From Pseudomonas nitroreducens TX1 (GTDB lineage Bacteria > Pseudomonadota > Gammaproteobacteria > Pseudomonadales > Pseudomonadaceae): a stretch of 64,000 nt of DNA. This document shows, piece after piece, positions 1-8,383 of the stretch; position 1 is the first letter of the stretch, and every line of letters begins with the position of its first letter. The notes below the pieces were generated by a model. The model saw only the letters and a program-made list of their open reading frames with translations, was not told where the DNA came from and searched no databases. Location: positions 1 to 64,000 of the forward strand of contig NZ_AMZB01000111.1 of NCBI RefSeq assembly GCF_000313755.1, written 5' to 3'. A program made the translations under genes and the position numbers.

Positions 1-27
1 ACCCGGCACTTTGCCGGGTCTTTTTTT
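1..27 (+). terminator. Intrinsic terminator of a gene left of the window
   Basis: An 8-bp perfect stem (ACCCGGCA / TGCCGGGT) with a 3-nt loop is followed by seven T on the plus strand. The transcript it ends lies outside the window. In P. aeruginosa the PrrF1/PrrF2 iron-responsive sRNAs lie beside phuW and are read toward it, so this could be the end of a PrrF-type sRNA. That identity is inference; nothing upstream can be seen. Confidence 0.8.
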
Positions 28-65
28 GCCCGCGATTTTCGTCGCCGCCGTCATTCACACCCCTC

Positions 66-89
66 TGAAAAAGGGCCTTTCGGCCCTTT
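66..89 (-). terminator. Terminator of the phu operon
   Basis: The stem AAAGGGCC / GGCCCTTT has a 4-nt loop and, read on the minus strand, is followed by a run of T. It begins at the stop codon of the ChaN-like gene and closes the minus-strand heme operon. Confidence 0.85.
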
Positions 90-985
90 CAATTCCTGCC
101 GCGCATCTGCGCGCAGTAATCCTTCGGCGGCTGCCCCGGTGTGTACCAGACAAAATCCGCTTGCGCCGGCTCAACCGCCCTGCCCACTTCCGCCAGCATC
201 ACCACCCTCAGCCCTTGAGCGGCATCCAGGTCCTGCAAATGCAGAGGAACGCCGAGATCGCGGCGCGCATGGAAGCCGCCAGCAATCAGCAGGGCAGGTT
301 CTGGCGCGGCCTTCAAGCGCTCGGCCAGGCGCCGGTCACGTTGTTGTTGCACGGCCAGCATCGCCGGCAGCTGGCTGTCCGGCAGCAGGCCACAATGGGA
401 ATCACGGATGTCCTGCAACAGCGCATCGCGCACCGAAGCGGCCGTGGAGGCTGGGCCCTGCAATTGGGGCTTGCTCCGGTAGATGTCCACGATCTCGCTG
501 CGATCCAGATTGGCCGTCAGCAGCGGCGTCGGCTGTTTCACCAGCCAGGTCACCAACGGACCGTATTGCGACCAATCCCAGCCCGGCTGCCAGTGCAGCG
601 CACCGATCAGGTCGCCCGGCGTATCACCCTTTGCCGCCGAAGACTGGGCGGCGGTGACCGCGCCCTGCTGATCGGGATTGAGCATTTCCAGCAGCGCGCT
701 GCCACCTGGGCGGCGCTCGGCCAGTGCGCGCGCCAGCCAGAGTTCGAGTGCATGGTGGTCGGGGTTGTCGTGCTGCTCGCCGACTATCACTCGCGGCGCG
801 GCAGCGAGCCGGTCGAGCAGTTGCGCCGGCGAAAGCTGTTCACCGTTGCGCAGGTCGCGGATCACACCGAGTTCGGCATTGTCGCGTCCTTCCGGACTCT
901 GCCAGACCGGCACCGGCGGCGCCGCCACCTGACTTTGACAGGCAGCCAGGAAAGCCAGCAGCGGGACCAGCAGGACCTTGTTCAT
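89..985 (-). CDS. phuW: ChaN-family lipoprotein of the heme uptake operon (PhuW-like)
   Basis: This 298-aa predicted lipoprotein has a signal peptide ending in the lipobox L13-A-A-C16. It carries the ChaN signature G69-E-Q-H-D-N with H77-H78, and a second conserved Gly-Gly-Phe-His stretch near residue 236. ChaN-type proteins are iron-regulated outer-membrane or periplasmic lipoproteins reported to bind heme; the exact role is not settled. A clear AAGGAG precedes the ATG. It is the last gene of phuT-phuU-phuV-phuW, 11 bp after phuV, and so should share the Fur control seen upstream of phuT. The symbol is taken from the equivalent position in the P. aeruginosa phu locus. Confidence 0.85.
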   Translation of the reverse strand: MNKVLLVPLLAFLAACQSQVAAPPVPVWQSPEGRDNAELGVIRDLRNGEQLSPAQLLDRLAAAPRVIVGEQHDNPDHHALELWLARALAERRPGGSALLEMLNPDQQGAVTAAQSSAAKGDTPGDLIGALHWQPGWDWSQYGPLVTWLVKQPTPLLTANLDRSEIVDIYRSKPQLQGPASTAASVRDALLQDIRDSHCGLLPDSQLPAMLAVQQQRDRRLAERLKAAPEPALLIAGGFHARRDLGVPLHLQDLDAAQGLRVVMLAEVGRAVEPAQADFVWYTPGQPPKDYCAQMRGRN

Positions 986-996
986 GGCGACTCCTT

Positions 997-1764
997 TCAG
1001 CGCGCGATGATCAGCGGATGGCCGCGTTCCGGGTGCTCCTGCACCAGCACCTCGAGGCCGAAGACCGTGCGCAGCGGCTCGGCCTGCAGCACGTCGCGCG
1101 GCGTGCCGAGCAGATGCGCGCGCGCCTCGTGCAGCAGCAACAGGCGATCACAGTATCGCGCTGCAAGGTTCAGGTCATGCAGGATCACCAGCACCGCCGC
1201 GCCGCGCCCGGCGAACTCACGCACTGCCTGCAGCGTGGTGTGCTGGTGCAGCGGGTCGAGGGCCGAGGTCGGCTCATCCAGCAGCAGCACCTGCTCCGTT
1301 CCTCCCGGCCAGAGTTGCGCCAGCACGCGGGCAAGGTGGACCCGCTGACGCTCGCCACCGGATAGCGCCAGGTAGTTGCGCCCGGCCAGGTGCGAGGCGT
1401 CGGCGGCGGCCATGGCTTCGCGGATGATTTCTTCGTCGCGCTGACGGCCACTGTCGTGGGGCAAGCGCCCGAACCCCACTACGGCCTCAACGGGGAACGC
1501 GAAGCTCAGCGAGGAAGATTGCGGCAGTATGGCCAGCCGGCGCGCTCGCCCGGTACCTTGCCAGGACTCCAGCGGGCGACCATCGAGGCTCACCGATCCA
1601 CCGGCCAGCGGCAGCTCACCGTTCATCGCGCCGAGCAGGGTGCTCTTGCCCGCACCGTTAGGGCCGAGGACGCCGAGCACTTCGCCCGGGTGCAGCGTCA
1701 CGCTGACATCCTGCAGAACGGTCTGCGTACCGCGCTTCACCAGCAGCTTGTCTGCACACAGCAT
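997..1764 (-). CDS. phuV: Heme ABC transporter ATP-binding protein
   Basis: This 255-aa ATPase of the HmuV/PhuV type powers heme transport across the inner membrane with PhuU and PhuT. The Walker A motif GPNGAGKST is at residues 34-42. The ABC signature LSGGERQR and the Walker B run [11 protein letters not shown] follow in the second half. The reading frame is open far upstream, but the start is set at the ATG (1764) that overlaps the phuU stop as ATGA, giving the usual family length and translational coupling. Confidence 0.96.
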   Translation of the reverse strand: MLCADKLLVKRGTQTVLQDVSVTLHPGEVLGVLGPNGAGKSTLLGAMNGELPLAGGSVSLDGRPLESWQGTGRARRLAILPQSSSLSFAFPVEAVVGFGRLPHDSGRQRDEEIIREAMAAADASHLAGRNYLALSGGERQRVHLARVLAQLWPGGTEQVLLLDEPTSALDPLHQHTTLQAVREFAGRGAAVLVILHDLNLAARYCDRLLLLHEARAHLLGTPRDVLQAEPLRTVFGLEVLVQEHPERGHPLIIAR

Positions 1765-2801
1765 CAGCAACGCCCCCGGATCAGCAGGTAAAGGAAGAAC
1801 GGCGCGCCGATCAGCGCGGTAACGATGCCGATCGGCAGTTCCGCCGGCGCCAACGCCAGCCGCGCGATCAGGTCGGCGAGTAGCAGCAGGATTGCACCTG
1901 CGAACATCGAGGCTGGCAGCAGAACGCGATGATCCGGGCCGACGATCAGGCGCAGCAGGTGCGGCACCACCAGACCGATGAAGCCGATCATCCCGGCGGC
2001 GGCCACTGCCGCCCCGACGCCCAGCGCGGTGCAAAGGATCAGTTCGACTTTCAGCCGCTCGACATCGAAGCCCAGGTGACGCGCTTCGGATTCGCCCAGC
2101 AGCAACGCATTCAAGGCATTCGCCCGGCGCGGCAGCCAGCAGGCCACCAGCAGGGTGATCAGCAGCAGCGGCCACAGCCGCGGGTAGCTCGCGCCGTTAA
2201 GGCTGCCGAGGTTCCAGAACGTCAGCGTGCGCAGCGTGGCGTCATCCGCGAGATAGGTGAAGAGGCCGATCAGCGCTCCCGCCAGCGCGGTCAGTGCGAC
2301 ACCGGCGAGCAGCATGGTCGCCACGCTGGTCTGGCTGTTATGACGCCCCAAGCGGTAAACCAGCGCCGTTACCAGCAGGCCGCCAGTAAAGGCGCATGCA
2401 GACAGCAGGTAAGGAGCGAAAGCCTCCGGCAAGCCACCGATGGATGCACCGAAGACAATGGCGATCGCAGCCCCCAGCGCGGCGCCGCTGGAAACACCGA
2501 TCAGGCCGGGGTCGGCCAGCGGGTTGCGGAACAGCCCCTGCATCGCCACGCCAGCCAGCGCCAGCACACCGCCGGCAGCTATACCCAGCAGGGTGCGCGG
2601 CAGTCGAATCTGCCCGACGATCAGCTCGGCCTGGCCAAGGCCATCAACGGAGACGGGCAACCCGAGCATGTACGCCAGCGCGCGCAGCGTATCGCCCAGC
2701 GGCAAACTCACCGGCCCGAGAGCCAGCGAGAGCCAGACGACCAGCAGCAGGAGGAAACCGAGGAACAGAAACAGCGGTCGAGCGGTCACGATCCGGGTCA
2801 A
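1764..2801 (-). CDS. phuU: Heme ABC transporter permease
   Basis: This 345-aa FecCD-type permease has about nine to ten hydrophobic segments along its length. It begins with an N-terminal membrane helix ([20 protein letters not shown]). It includes the family sequence around [22 protein letters not shown] and a [13 protein letters not shown] stretch that contacts the ATPase. It forms the inner-membrane channel of the heme importer. Its first codons overlap the 3' end of phuT (4 bp), and its stop overlaps the phuV start, so the three genes are translationally coupled. Confidence 0.97.
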   Translation of the reverse strand: MTRIVTARPLFLFLGFLLLLVVWLSLALGPVSLPLGDTLRALAYMLGLPVSVDGLGQAELIVGQIRLPRTLLGIAAGGVLALAGVAMQGLFRNPLADPGLIGVSSGAALGAAIAIVFGASIGGLPEAFAPYLLSACAFTGGLLVTALVYRLGRHNSQTSVATMLLAGVALTALAGALIGLFTYLADDATLRTLTFWNLGSLNGASYPRLWPLLLITLLVACWLPRRANALNALLLGESEARHLGFDVERLKVELILCTALGVGAAVAAAGMIGFIGLVVPHLLRLIVGPDHRVLLPASMFAGAILLLLADLIARLALAPAELPIGIVTALIGAPFFLYLLIRGRC

Positions 2802-3688
2802 GGACGACTTTCCGTGTTCAGGGCCTGGGCGGAAGGATAAAAGCCCCGGGAGAGGCTAGCCAGCCCGTCGGGGATACGCGGCCCCAGGCCACCGACCAGC
2901 AGGGTCGGGTCAAGCACCAGCACGCGGCCGTCACGCAGCGCGCGGGTCGACGCCAGCCCGGGGTTCTGCCGGGTCAGAGCGGCGCGGGCCTGGTCACCGT
3001 CCAGGGCGCGATCACTGAGCACCAGCACCTGCGGGTTCAGCGCGGCGAGGGCTTCGGTCGACAGCGCCCTGTAACCGCGGTGGGTCGCCAGGTTCCGGCC
3101 GCCGGCGTGCTGGATCAGCCAGTCACCGGAAGTGTCGTGCCCGGCCACCAGCAGATTGCCTCCGGCGCGCCCGACCAGCAGAACGACGCCGGGCTCGGTT
3201 TGTGCGGATTGGGCCTTCTTCACCCAGGCGCTGTGGGCGACGAGGCGTGCGTCGAAGTCGGTCGCCATCTGCCTGGCCCTGTCCGGCGCACCGAGCAATG
3301 CGCCCAGACGTCGAAGGGTGTCGCGCAGGGTGCTTTCATCAGCCTTGGCCGACAGGGTCTCGATCCGCACCCCAGCAGCACGCAATTGTTGTAGCACCGG
3401 GGGCGGCCCCATTTCTTCGCTGCCCAGCAGGATGTCCGGCTTCAACTCGAGGATGCCTTCGGCGGTCAGTTGCCGCTGGTAGCCAATCTTCGGCAGCGCT
3501 TGGAGCGATGCGGGGTGCAGGCTGGTGGTGTCGACACCCACCAGCTTGGCCTCGCCGCCCAGGGCGACGACCCATTCGCTCAATGAGCCGCCGGCGCTCA
3601 CCCAGCGTTGCGGCAACGGTTCGGCCAAGGCGCTGGCGGCAGCGATGCAGAGGCCGGCCAGCAGCGCGCGTGCAGTCAGAGTATTCAT
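2798..3688 (-). CDS. phuT: Periplasmic heme-binding protein
   Basis: This 296-aa substrate-binding protein of the HmuT/PhuT family captures heme in the periplasm and hands it to PhuUV. It has a cleavable signal peptide (MNTLTARALLAGLCIAAASALA). A Gly-Tyr followed by an Arg-containing segment after residue 60 fits the usual heme-ligand tyrosine region. The ATG at 3688 is chosen because GAGGAAG lies 6-10 bases upstream and the signal peptide begins there; the frame is open further upstream. It is the first gene of the operon. Unlike the P. aeruginosa locus, no phuS and no divergent phuR receptor are next to it. Confidence 0.93.
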   Translation of the reverse strand: MNTLTARALLAGLCIAAASALAEPLPQRWVSAGGSLSEWVVALGGEAKLVGVDTTSLHPASLQALPKIGYQRQLTAEGILELKPDILLGSEEMGPPPVLQQLRAAGVRIETLSAKADESTLRDTLRRLGALLGAPDRARQMATDFDARLVAHSAWVKKAQSAQTEPGVVLLVGRAGGNLLVAGHDTSGDWLIQHAGGRNLATHRGYRALSTEALAALNPQVLVLSDRALDGDQARAALTRQNPGLASTRALRDGRVLVLDPTLLVGGLGPRIPDGLASLSRGFYPSAQALNTESRP

Positions 3689-3767
3689 CGCAATCTTCCT
3701 CGATCGACGGTGCCGCGGCGCCGCGGCATGGGCGAACCTTGCCACAGGAAAAACTTGAAATCTATTT

Positions 3768-3786
3768 GATAATTATTTGCATTAAA
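3768..3786. promoter_or_regulatory. Candidate Fur box in front of phuT
   Basis: The 19-bp stretch starting GATAATTATT matches the canonical GATAATGATAATCATTATC at about 13 positions by my count. It lies in an AT-rich patch that stands out from its GC-rich surroundings, about 80 bp upstream of phuT and between it and the Rieske gene. Iron repression of heme uptake by Fur is established in Pseudomonas. The site could also influence the divergent Rieske gene. Confidence 0.7.
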
Positions 3787-3932
3787 ATCCGACCAAGCTT
3801 AAGGTCTGTGCCGTTTTCGAGGCAATGCACTCGCTCAGCTTCGAACAGCACGACTTCCGCACACGGAGGTGCGCCCTCTTCCGGTGTCGACGTCGCCGCG
3901 CGGATAATGTCCGCCTGTGATGCCGTACCCGA

Positions 3933-4271
3933 ATGGAAAACCGCATGATCCTGCTCTGCGCCCCGCATGACCTGGCCGAAGGCCAGAGCCGGGGCTTCAA
4001 GGCCGCTGGCCTGAATCTCTTCGCCGTGCGCCGCCAGGGTCGCGTCTACGCCTATCGTAACAGCTGTCCGCATCGGGAGATCCCGCTGGGCTACGATGCC
4101 GAGCAGTATCTCGATGGCAGCGGCCGCCTGCTGCAATGCGGCCACCATGGCGCGCTCTTCCTGATCGAGACCGGCGAGTGCATCCAGGGGCCGTGCCTGG
4201 GGGATGTGCTTGAAGCGCTGCCCTGCCGGGAAGATGAGCAGGGCGTCTGGCTGGAGGACGTTCGCGAGTAG
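3933..4271 (+). CDS. Small Rieske [2Fe-2S] ferredoxin-type protein
   Basis: This 112-aa protein consists of a single Rieske domain. The cluster ligands are C45-P-H47 and C69-G-H-H72, the C-X-H ... C-X2-H pattern. The gap between the two ligand pairs is 21 residues, a little longer than in textbook Rieske proteins. No signal peptide or membrane helix is visible, so it should be a soluble cytoplasmic electron carrier. The partner oxidase or reductase is not adjacent. An in-frame ATG at 3945 has GGAA at a good distance and may be the true start. It is divergent from the heme operon across the Fur box. Confidence 0.85.
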   Translation: MENRMILLCAPHDLAEGQSRGFKAAGLNLFAVRRQGRVYAYRNSCPHREIPLGYDAEQYLDGSGRLLQCGHHGALFLIETGECIQGPCLGDVLEALPCREDEQGVWLEDVRE

Positions 4272-4288
4272 CACTGAGTCCGAGCGGG

Positions 4289-4357
4289 TTCGCGAGCAAG
4301 CTCGCTCCTACGAAGAGCCGCTCGGTGTGTGCCTGTAGGAACGAGCTTGCTCGCGAA
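4289..4357. repeat. REP pair (REPIN) between convergent genes
   Basis: Two inverted copies of a 23-bp REP unit, with core GAGCGAGCTTGCTCGC and outer GTAGGA, lie at 4289-4311 and 4335-4357. They are separated by 23 bp, and one copy has a single mismatch. The same unit recurs at 8040 and 62798. REP pairs of this kind are mobilised by RAYT transposases encoded elsewhere in Pseudomonas genomes. This pair lies between the ends of the Rieske gene and sfsA and may also act as a bidirectional transcription stop. Confidence 0.9.
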
Positions 4358-4372
4358 CCGCCCTGCCCGGAA

Positions 4373-5080
4373 CTACAGCAGCACCTTCAACGGCCGCTCC
4401 AGGCAGATTTCCTGTGTATCGATCCTTGCCCCATACGCCAGCACTTCCACCCCGGCGGTATGGGCCTCCGCCAGCGCAGAGTTGTAGGCCGGATCGATCT
4501 CCATCGCCGGGCGCACCGCTTCGATATCCGACAGGTTCACCGCATACAGCAGCACCGCACGCATGCCGTCGCGCGCCAGCGCCGCCAGTTCGCGCAGGTG
4601 TTTCGCGCCGCGCTGGGTAACAGCGTCGGGGAAGGCCGCGACCGTGGTGCCGTCGAAACCCAGCGTCACGCTCTTCACTTCCACGTACACCGGCCTGCCG
4701 GCGTACATGAGCCGGAAGTCGGCGCGACTGTTCTCCTGCCCGTAGGCCACTTCGCGGCGCAACTCGTCGAAGCCGGCGAGTTCAGCCACCCGTCCGGCGA
4801 GCAGCGCTTCTTCCACCAGCCGGTTGGCCCGTCCGGTGTTCACGCAGGCCAGGCGGCCCTGTGGGGTTTCCACCAGTTCCCAGGTCCCCGGCAGCTTGCG
4901 CTTGGGGTCATCGGAGCGGCTGAACCAGACCCGGCAGCCCTCGCTCATGCAGTTGAGCATCGAGCCGGTATTCGGGCAGTGGATGGTGAGCTGCTCGCCG
5001 CTGGCGGTTTCGATGTCCGCCAGGAAGCGTTTGTAGCGCTTGATCAGGCGCGCCTCGATCAGCGCAGGCTCGAAGCGCAT
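4373..5080 (-). CDS. sfsA: SfsA family protein
   Basis: This 235-aa protein matches the SfsA family (sugar fermentation stimulation protein). It has the characteristic [12 protein letters not shown] stretch near residue 40, [14 protein letters not shown], and an EVKSVTL strand typical of a nuclease-like fold. E. coli SfsA is described as a DNA-binding protein affecting maltose metabolism, but the biochemical role is not settled. The ATG at 5080 overlaps the stop of the upstream aminotransferase (ATGA), so the two are cotranscribed and coupled. Upstream open frame belongs to no recognisable protein. Confidence 0.93.
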   Translation of the reverse strand: MRFEPALIEARLIKRYKRFLADIETASGEQLTIHCPNTGSMLNCMSEGCRVWFSRSDDPKRKLPGTWELVETPQGRLACVNTGRANRLVEEALLAGRVAELAGFDELRREVAYGQENSRADFRLMYAGRPVYVEVKSVTLGFDGTTVAAFPDAVTQRGAKHLRELAALARDGMRAVLLYAVNLSDIEAVRPAMEIDPAYNSALAEAHTAGVEVLAYGARIDTQEICLERPLKVLL

Positions 5081-6252
5081 CAGGGACGCCAGGTCTTCAG
5101 GCCGCGGGCGATGCGCTCCACTGCCTGCTGCAGGCGTTCGACGCTCTGCGTGTAGGCGAAACGCACATGGTGCGACGCCTGGTAACGCCCGAAGTCGATG
5201 CCCGGCGTGAAGGCCACGTGCTCGGTCTCGATGAAGTGCTGGCAGAAGGTGAAGGCGTCGCCGCCGAAGGCGCTGATATCCGCATACAGATAAAAGGCGC
5301 CCTCCGGCTCCACCGCGATACCGAAGCCCAGTTCGCGCAGCGCCGGCAGCAGGTAGTCGCGGCGGCGGCGGAACTCCTCGCGGCGCTCCTCGAGAATCGC
5401 CAGGGTCGCCGGCTCGAAGCAGGCGAGCGCTGCATGCTGGGCCATGCTCGGCGCGCTGATGTAGAGGTTCTGCGCCAGCTTCTCCAACTCGCCCACCGCC
5501 TCCTGCGGCGCCACCAGCCACCCCAGGCGCCAGCCGGTCATGCCGAAATATTTGGAGAAACTGTTGAGGACGAAGGCATCGTCATCCACTTCCAGCACGC
5601 TGGGCGCGTCGATGCCGTACGTCAGGCCGTGGTAGATCTCGTCCACCACCAGATGGCCGCCGCGAGCCTTGAGCGTGGACGACAGCGCCGCGAGTTCATC
5701 CTTATGCAGCAGGGTGCCGGTAGGATTCGCCGGCGATGCGACCAGAGCGCCTACACTGTCCTGATCCCAGTGCCGTTCGATGAGCTCCGGAGTGAGCTGG
5801 TAACGGCTCTCCGGGCCAACCGGCACCAGTTGCGCGGCGCCTTCCACCAGGCGCAGGAAGTGGCGGTTGCACGGGTAGCCCGGATCGGCCAGCAGCCAGT
5901 GCTTGCCCGGGTCTACCAGCAGGCTGCTGGCCAGCAGCAGGGCGCCGGAACCGCCGGGTGTGACGAGAATGCGTTGCGGATCGACCGACAGGCCGTAGCG
6001 CTGGGCATAGAAGCCGGCGATGGCTTCGCGCAGCGCCGGCAGGCCACGTGCGGCGGTATAGCGCGTGTGACCATTTGCCAGGGCCTTCTGCCCCGCCTCG
6101 ACGATGGGCGCGGCGGTGGTGAAGTCCGGCTCGCCGATCTCCAGGTGGATGACGTCGTGGCCCGCGGCCTGCAACTCGTTGGCCCGCGCCAGCAACGCCA
6201 TGACGTGGAAGGGTTCGATGGCGCGGCTGCGCGCACTGAAGGTGGTGGCCAT
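5080..6252 (-). CDS. Pyridoxal-phosphate class I/II aminotransferase
   Basis: This 390-aa fold-type I PLP enzyme has its Schiff-base lysine at K234 in [16 protein letters not shown]. The conserved SPANPTGT lies at about 173-180 and [11 protein letters not shown] at about 203-213. Substrate is not evident from sequence; family members act on aspartate, alanine or related amino acids. The start is the ATG at 6252 (MATTF); an in-frame extension upstream lacks family similarity. It precedes sfsA with a 4-bp ATGA-type overlap and is divergent from dksA. Confidence 0.93.
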   Translation of the reverse strand: MATTFSARSRAIEPFHVMALLARANELQAAGHDVIHLEIGEPDFTTAAPIVEAGQKALANGHTRYTAARGLPALREAIAGFYAQRYGLSVDPQRILVTPGGSGALLLASSLLVDPGKHWLLADPGYPCNRHFLRLVEGAAQLVPVGPESRYQLTPELIERHWDQDSVGALVASPANPTGTLLHKDELAALSSTLKARGGHLVVDEIYHGLTYGIDAPSVLEVDDDAFVLNSFSKYFGMTGWRLGWLVAPQEAVGELEKLAQNLYISAPSMAQHAALACFEPATLAILEERREEFRRRRDYLLPALRELGFGIAVEPEGAFYLYADISAFGGDAFTFCQHFIETEHVAFTPGIDFGRYQASHHVRFAYTQSVERLQQAVERIARGLKTWRP

Positions 6253-6586
6253 GGAATATTCCGAACTTTGCGACAGAGCCAGGATTCTAACAGGCCACTG
6301 ATGAATTCTGGGCGGCCGCGCCTGCAATGCGCAGCTTCCCGGAACGTGCAGGCTTCGTCTGGCGAACGCCGACGATCCTGCTCAGGTTTGCAGAAAAGCC
6401 CACTGGCGATGACCGGTGGGTCGCGGACCTGTCGATCAGGTCATGTGCGGGTACTGGCAGGCTCGATAACCGGGAGTAGCATCGCGGTTATCGTTCTGGT
6501 AAGTTCGCCCGCTGCGAGCGCGGGGCCGGCGGTGCCGGAGAGGGACCATCCGCGAGAGGATTAGCGAGAGTGAGAGGCGGTCATCC
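6253..6586. other. 334-bp intergenic region between the aminotransferase gene and dksA
   Basis: No convincing gene is visible here. The region must carry the divergent promoters of the aminotransferase-sfsA pair and of dksA. The clearest structure is a perfect 9-bp inverted repeat (CGATAACCG / CGGTTATCG) at 6464-6493 with a 12-bp spacer, described separately. Just before dksA, GAGAGG forms its ribosome binding site. Confidence 0.7.
6464..6493. promoter_or_regulatory. Perfect inverted repeat in the dksA leader
   Basis: CGATAACCG and CGGTTATCG are separated by 12 bp, about 95 bp upstream of the dksA start. It could be an operator for a dimeric regulator or an RNA hairpin in the dksA leader. 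It has no T-run, so it is not a terminator. The binding factor is unknown. Confidence 0.5.
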
Positions 6587-7030
6587 ATGCCCACCAAAGC
6601 AAAGCAACAGAGCAGCCAACTGATTCGTGGCTTCGAGCCCTACCAGGAAACCAAGGGCGAGGAGTACATGAGTGATCGCATGCGCGCGCACTTCACCTCC
6701 ATCCTCAACAAATGGAAAGTTGAGCTGATGGAAGAAGTGGACCGCACTGTGCACCACATGCAGGACGAAGCGGCGAACTTCCCGGATCCGGCCGACCGTG
6801 CCAGCCAGGAAGAAGAGTTCAGCCTCGAGCTGCGCGCCCGCGACCGCGAGCGCAAGCTGATCAAGAAGATCGACGAGACCCTGCAACTGATCGAAGACAA
6901 CGACTACGGCTGGTGCGATTCCTGCGGCGTCGAGATCGGCATCCGTCGTCTGGAAGCCCGCCCCACCGCCACCCTGTGCATCGACTGCAAGACCCTGGCG
7001 GAAATCAAGGAAAAGCAGCTGGGCTCCTGA
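6587..7030 (+). CDS. dksA: RNA polymerase-binding transcription factor DksA
   Basis: This 147-aa DksA works with ppGpp in the secondary channel of RNA polymerase to control stable RNA, amino acid and virulence promoters. The coiled coil has the conserved acidic tip D67-P-A-D70, equivalent to D71 and D74 of E. coli. It is followed by a four-cysteine zinc finger, C110-X2-C113 ... C131-X2-C134, so this is the zinc-dependent form rather than the cysteine-poor paralogue. GAGAGG precedes the ATG. A GC-rich hairpin ends the gene, and gluQ follows in the same direction. Confidence 0.98.
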   Translation: MPTKAKQQSSQLIRGFEPYQETKGEEYMSDRMRAHFTSILNKWKVELMEEVDRTVHHMQDEAANFPDPADRASQEEEFSLELRARDRERKLIKKIDETLQLIEDNDYGWCDSCGVEIGIRRLEARPTATLCIDCKTLAEIKEKQLGS

Positions 7031-7042
7031 GCCTGGTTGAAC

Positions 7043-7072
7043 CGGAACGGGGCGCTGCGGCGCCCCGTTCCG
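7043..7072 (+). terminator. Hairpin terminator after dksA
   Basis: A 12-bp stem (CGGAACGGGGCG / CGCCCCGTTCCG) with a 6-nt loop lies 12 bp after the dksA stop. The following T-tract is short (CGTTTC), so termination may be partial and allow read-through to gluQ. Confidence 0.7.
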
Positions 7073-7112
7073 TTTCTGTGCCTTGCAGATAATCTTCCAG
7101 CAGAGAGGCTCC

Positions 7113-8000
7113 ATGCCCGCTTCCCGCTACGTCGGACGCTTCGCCCCCACACCCAGCGGCTACCTGCACTTCGGCTCGCTGGTCGCCGCCGTGGCCTCCT
7201 ACCTGGATGCGCGTGCGGTAGGCGGCAAGTGGCTGGTGCGCTTGGAAGACCTCGACCCGCCGCGGGAAATGCCTGGCGCCCAGGCGGCCATCCTGGAGAC
7301 ACTCGAACGCTACGGCTTCGAATGGGACGGGCCGGTGGAACGCCAGAGCGAGCGTCACGCCGCCTACGCCGCGCAGGTCGAGCAATGGCTGCGCAGCGGC
7401 CTGGCCTATGCCTGCACCTGCTCGCGCAAGCAGCTCGAAGGCAGCAACGGCATCTATCCCGGCACCTGCCGCGACGCCCAGCATGACTGGCACGGCGAGG
7501 TCGCCATCCGCATCCGCGTGCCGGAGTTGGACTACCGCTTCACCGATCGCCTGCAGGGCGAATTCCACCAGCACCTGGGCCGCGAGGCTGGCGACTTCAT
7601 CATCCGCCGCCGCGACGGCCTGTTCGCCTATCAGTTGGCCGTGGTGCTGGATGATGCCTGGCAGGGTGTGACGGACATCGTTCGCGGTGCCGACCTGCTG
7701 GACAACACCCCGCGCCAGCTCTACCTGCAGGAATTGCTGGGCATCGCCGCCCCGCGTTACCTTCACGTACCGCTGATCGTCCAGCCCGACGGGCACAAGC
7801 TCGGCAAGTCCTACCGCTCGCCGCCGCTCGAAGCCGACCAGGCCGCCCCGCTGCTGGTACGCGCCCTCAAGGCGCTGGGCCAGCAACCGCCCACCGAGCT
7901 GCGGCAGGCTACGCCGCATGACGTGCTGGCCTGGGGCATCGGGCACTGGAATGCCGACGCCATCCCCCATTGCCTGACACTGGAAGACGCACGGCTCTAG
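7113..8000 (+). CDS. gluQ: Glutamyl-Q tRNA(Asp) synthetase
   Basis: This 295-aa truncated glutamyl-tRNA synthetase lacks the anticodon-binding domain. It attaches glutamate to queuosine in tRNA(Asp). The HIGH-type motif is H19-F-G-S, the KMSKS-type motif is KLGKS, and the zinc ligands C101, C103, Y115 and C119 fall at the same numbers as in the E. coli enzyme. The ATG at 7113 is preferred over an upstream in-frame ATG because GAGAGG sits just before it and the protein then begins with the family's typical N-terminus. It lies downstream of dksA, as in many proteobacteria. Confidence 0.97.
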   Translation: MPASRYVGRFAPTPSGYLHFGSLVAAVASYLDARAVGGKWLVRLEDLDPPREMPGAQAAILETLERYGFEWDGPVERQSERHAAYAAQVEQWLRSGLAYACTCSRKQLEGSNGIYPGTCRDAQHDWHGEVAIRIRVPELDYRFTDRLQGEFHQHLGREAGDFIIRRRDGLFAYQLAVVLDDAWQGVTDIVRGADLLDNTPRQLYLQELLGIAAPRYLHVPLIVQPDGHKLGKSYRSPPLEADQAAPLLVRALKALGQQPPTELRQATPHDVLAWGIGHWNADAIPHCLTLEDARL

Positions 8001-8039
8001 ACTGTTGAAGCAAGGCCGCTGCGCGCGGACTGCCTCGCT

Positions 8040-8108
8040 GTAGGAGCGAGCTTGCTCGCGAACAAGCCCCACAGCGGGGTTCAGGATCGCGAGCTCGTTC
8101 GCTGATAC
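8040..8108. repeat. Degenerate REP pair (REPIN)
   Basis: An exact copy of the REP unit (core GAGCGAGCTTGCTCGC) at 8040-8062 is followed by a degenerate inverted copy at 8086-8108. Between them is a short CCCC...GGGG hairpin. It lies between gluQ and cbrX, which run in the same direction. Confidence 0.8.
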
Positions 8109-8206
8109 AGGACCTGCCGAGCATTCGGCGCAAGGTGGGCCGGCGGCCGGCTTGCCGGCAACCGTGTGCACAGGTAGCCTGCCCGCCGAACCCAGAGAGA
8201 GACGAC

Positions 8207-8383
8207 ATGTACATCTACCGACTGGTGTTGCTCCTGGTCGTGGGCATCTACCTGTTCTCACCGGCCATCATGGACTGGTGGATCGATCCCCACGGCGCCT
8301 GGTACCGCCCCTATCTGCTGTGGCTGATCCTGATCGTCGTCACCTTCATCCTGCAGAGCCAGCGCGATGCTGACGAGCTTTAG
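8207..8383 (+). CDS. cbrX: Small membrane protein upstream of and overlapping cbrA (CbrX)
   Basis: This 58-aa protein is almost entirely hydrophobic, with two predicted membrane helices: LVLLLVVGIYLFSPAIM, and LLWLILIVVTFIL after a WWIDPHGAWYRPY turn. AGAGAGAGA precedes the ATG. Its last 17 bp overlap the start of cbrA in another frame. An equivalent ORF before cbrA in P. putida is called cbrX and has been reported to be translationally coupled to cbrA. The cbrA start has no strong ribosome binding site of its own, which fits coupling. Confidence 0.9.
   Translation: MYIYRLVLLLVVGIYLFSPAIMDWWIDPHGAWYRPYLLWLILIVVTFILQSQRDADEL

Noticed and set aside
3762-4274. 170-aa minus-strand frame over the Rieske gene
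   Set aside because: The plus-strand frame has intact CxH/CxxH ligands; the minus frame has no domain.
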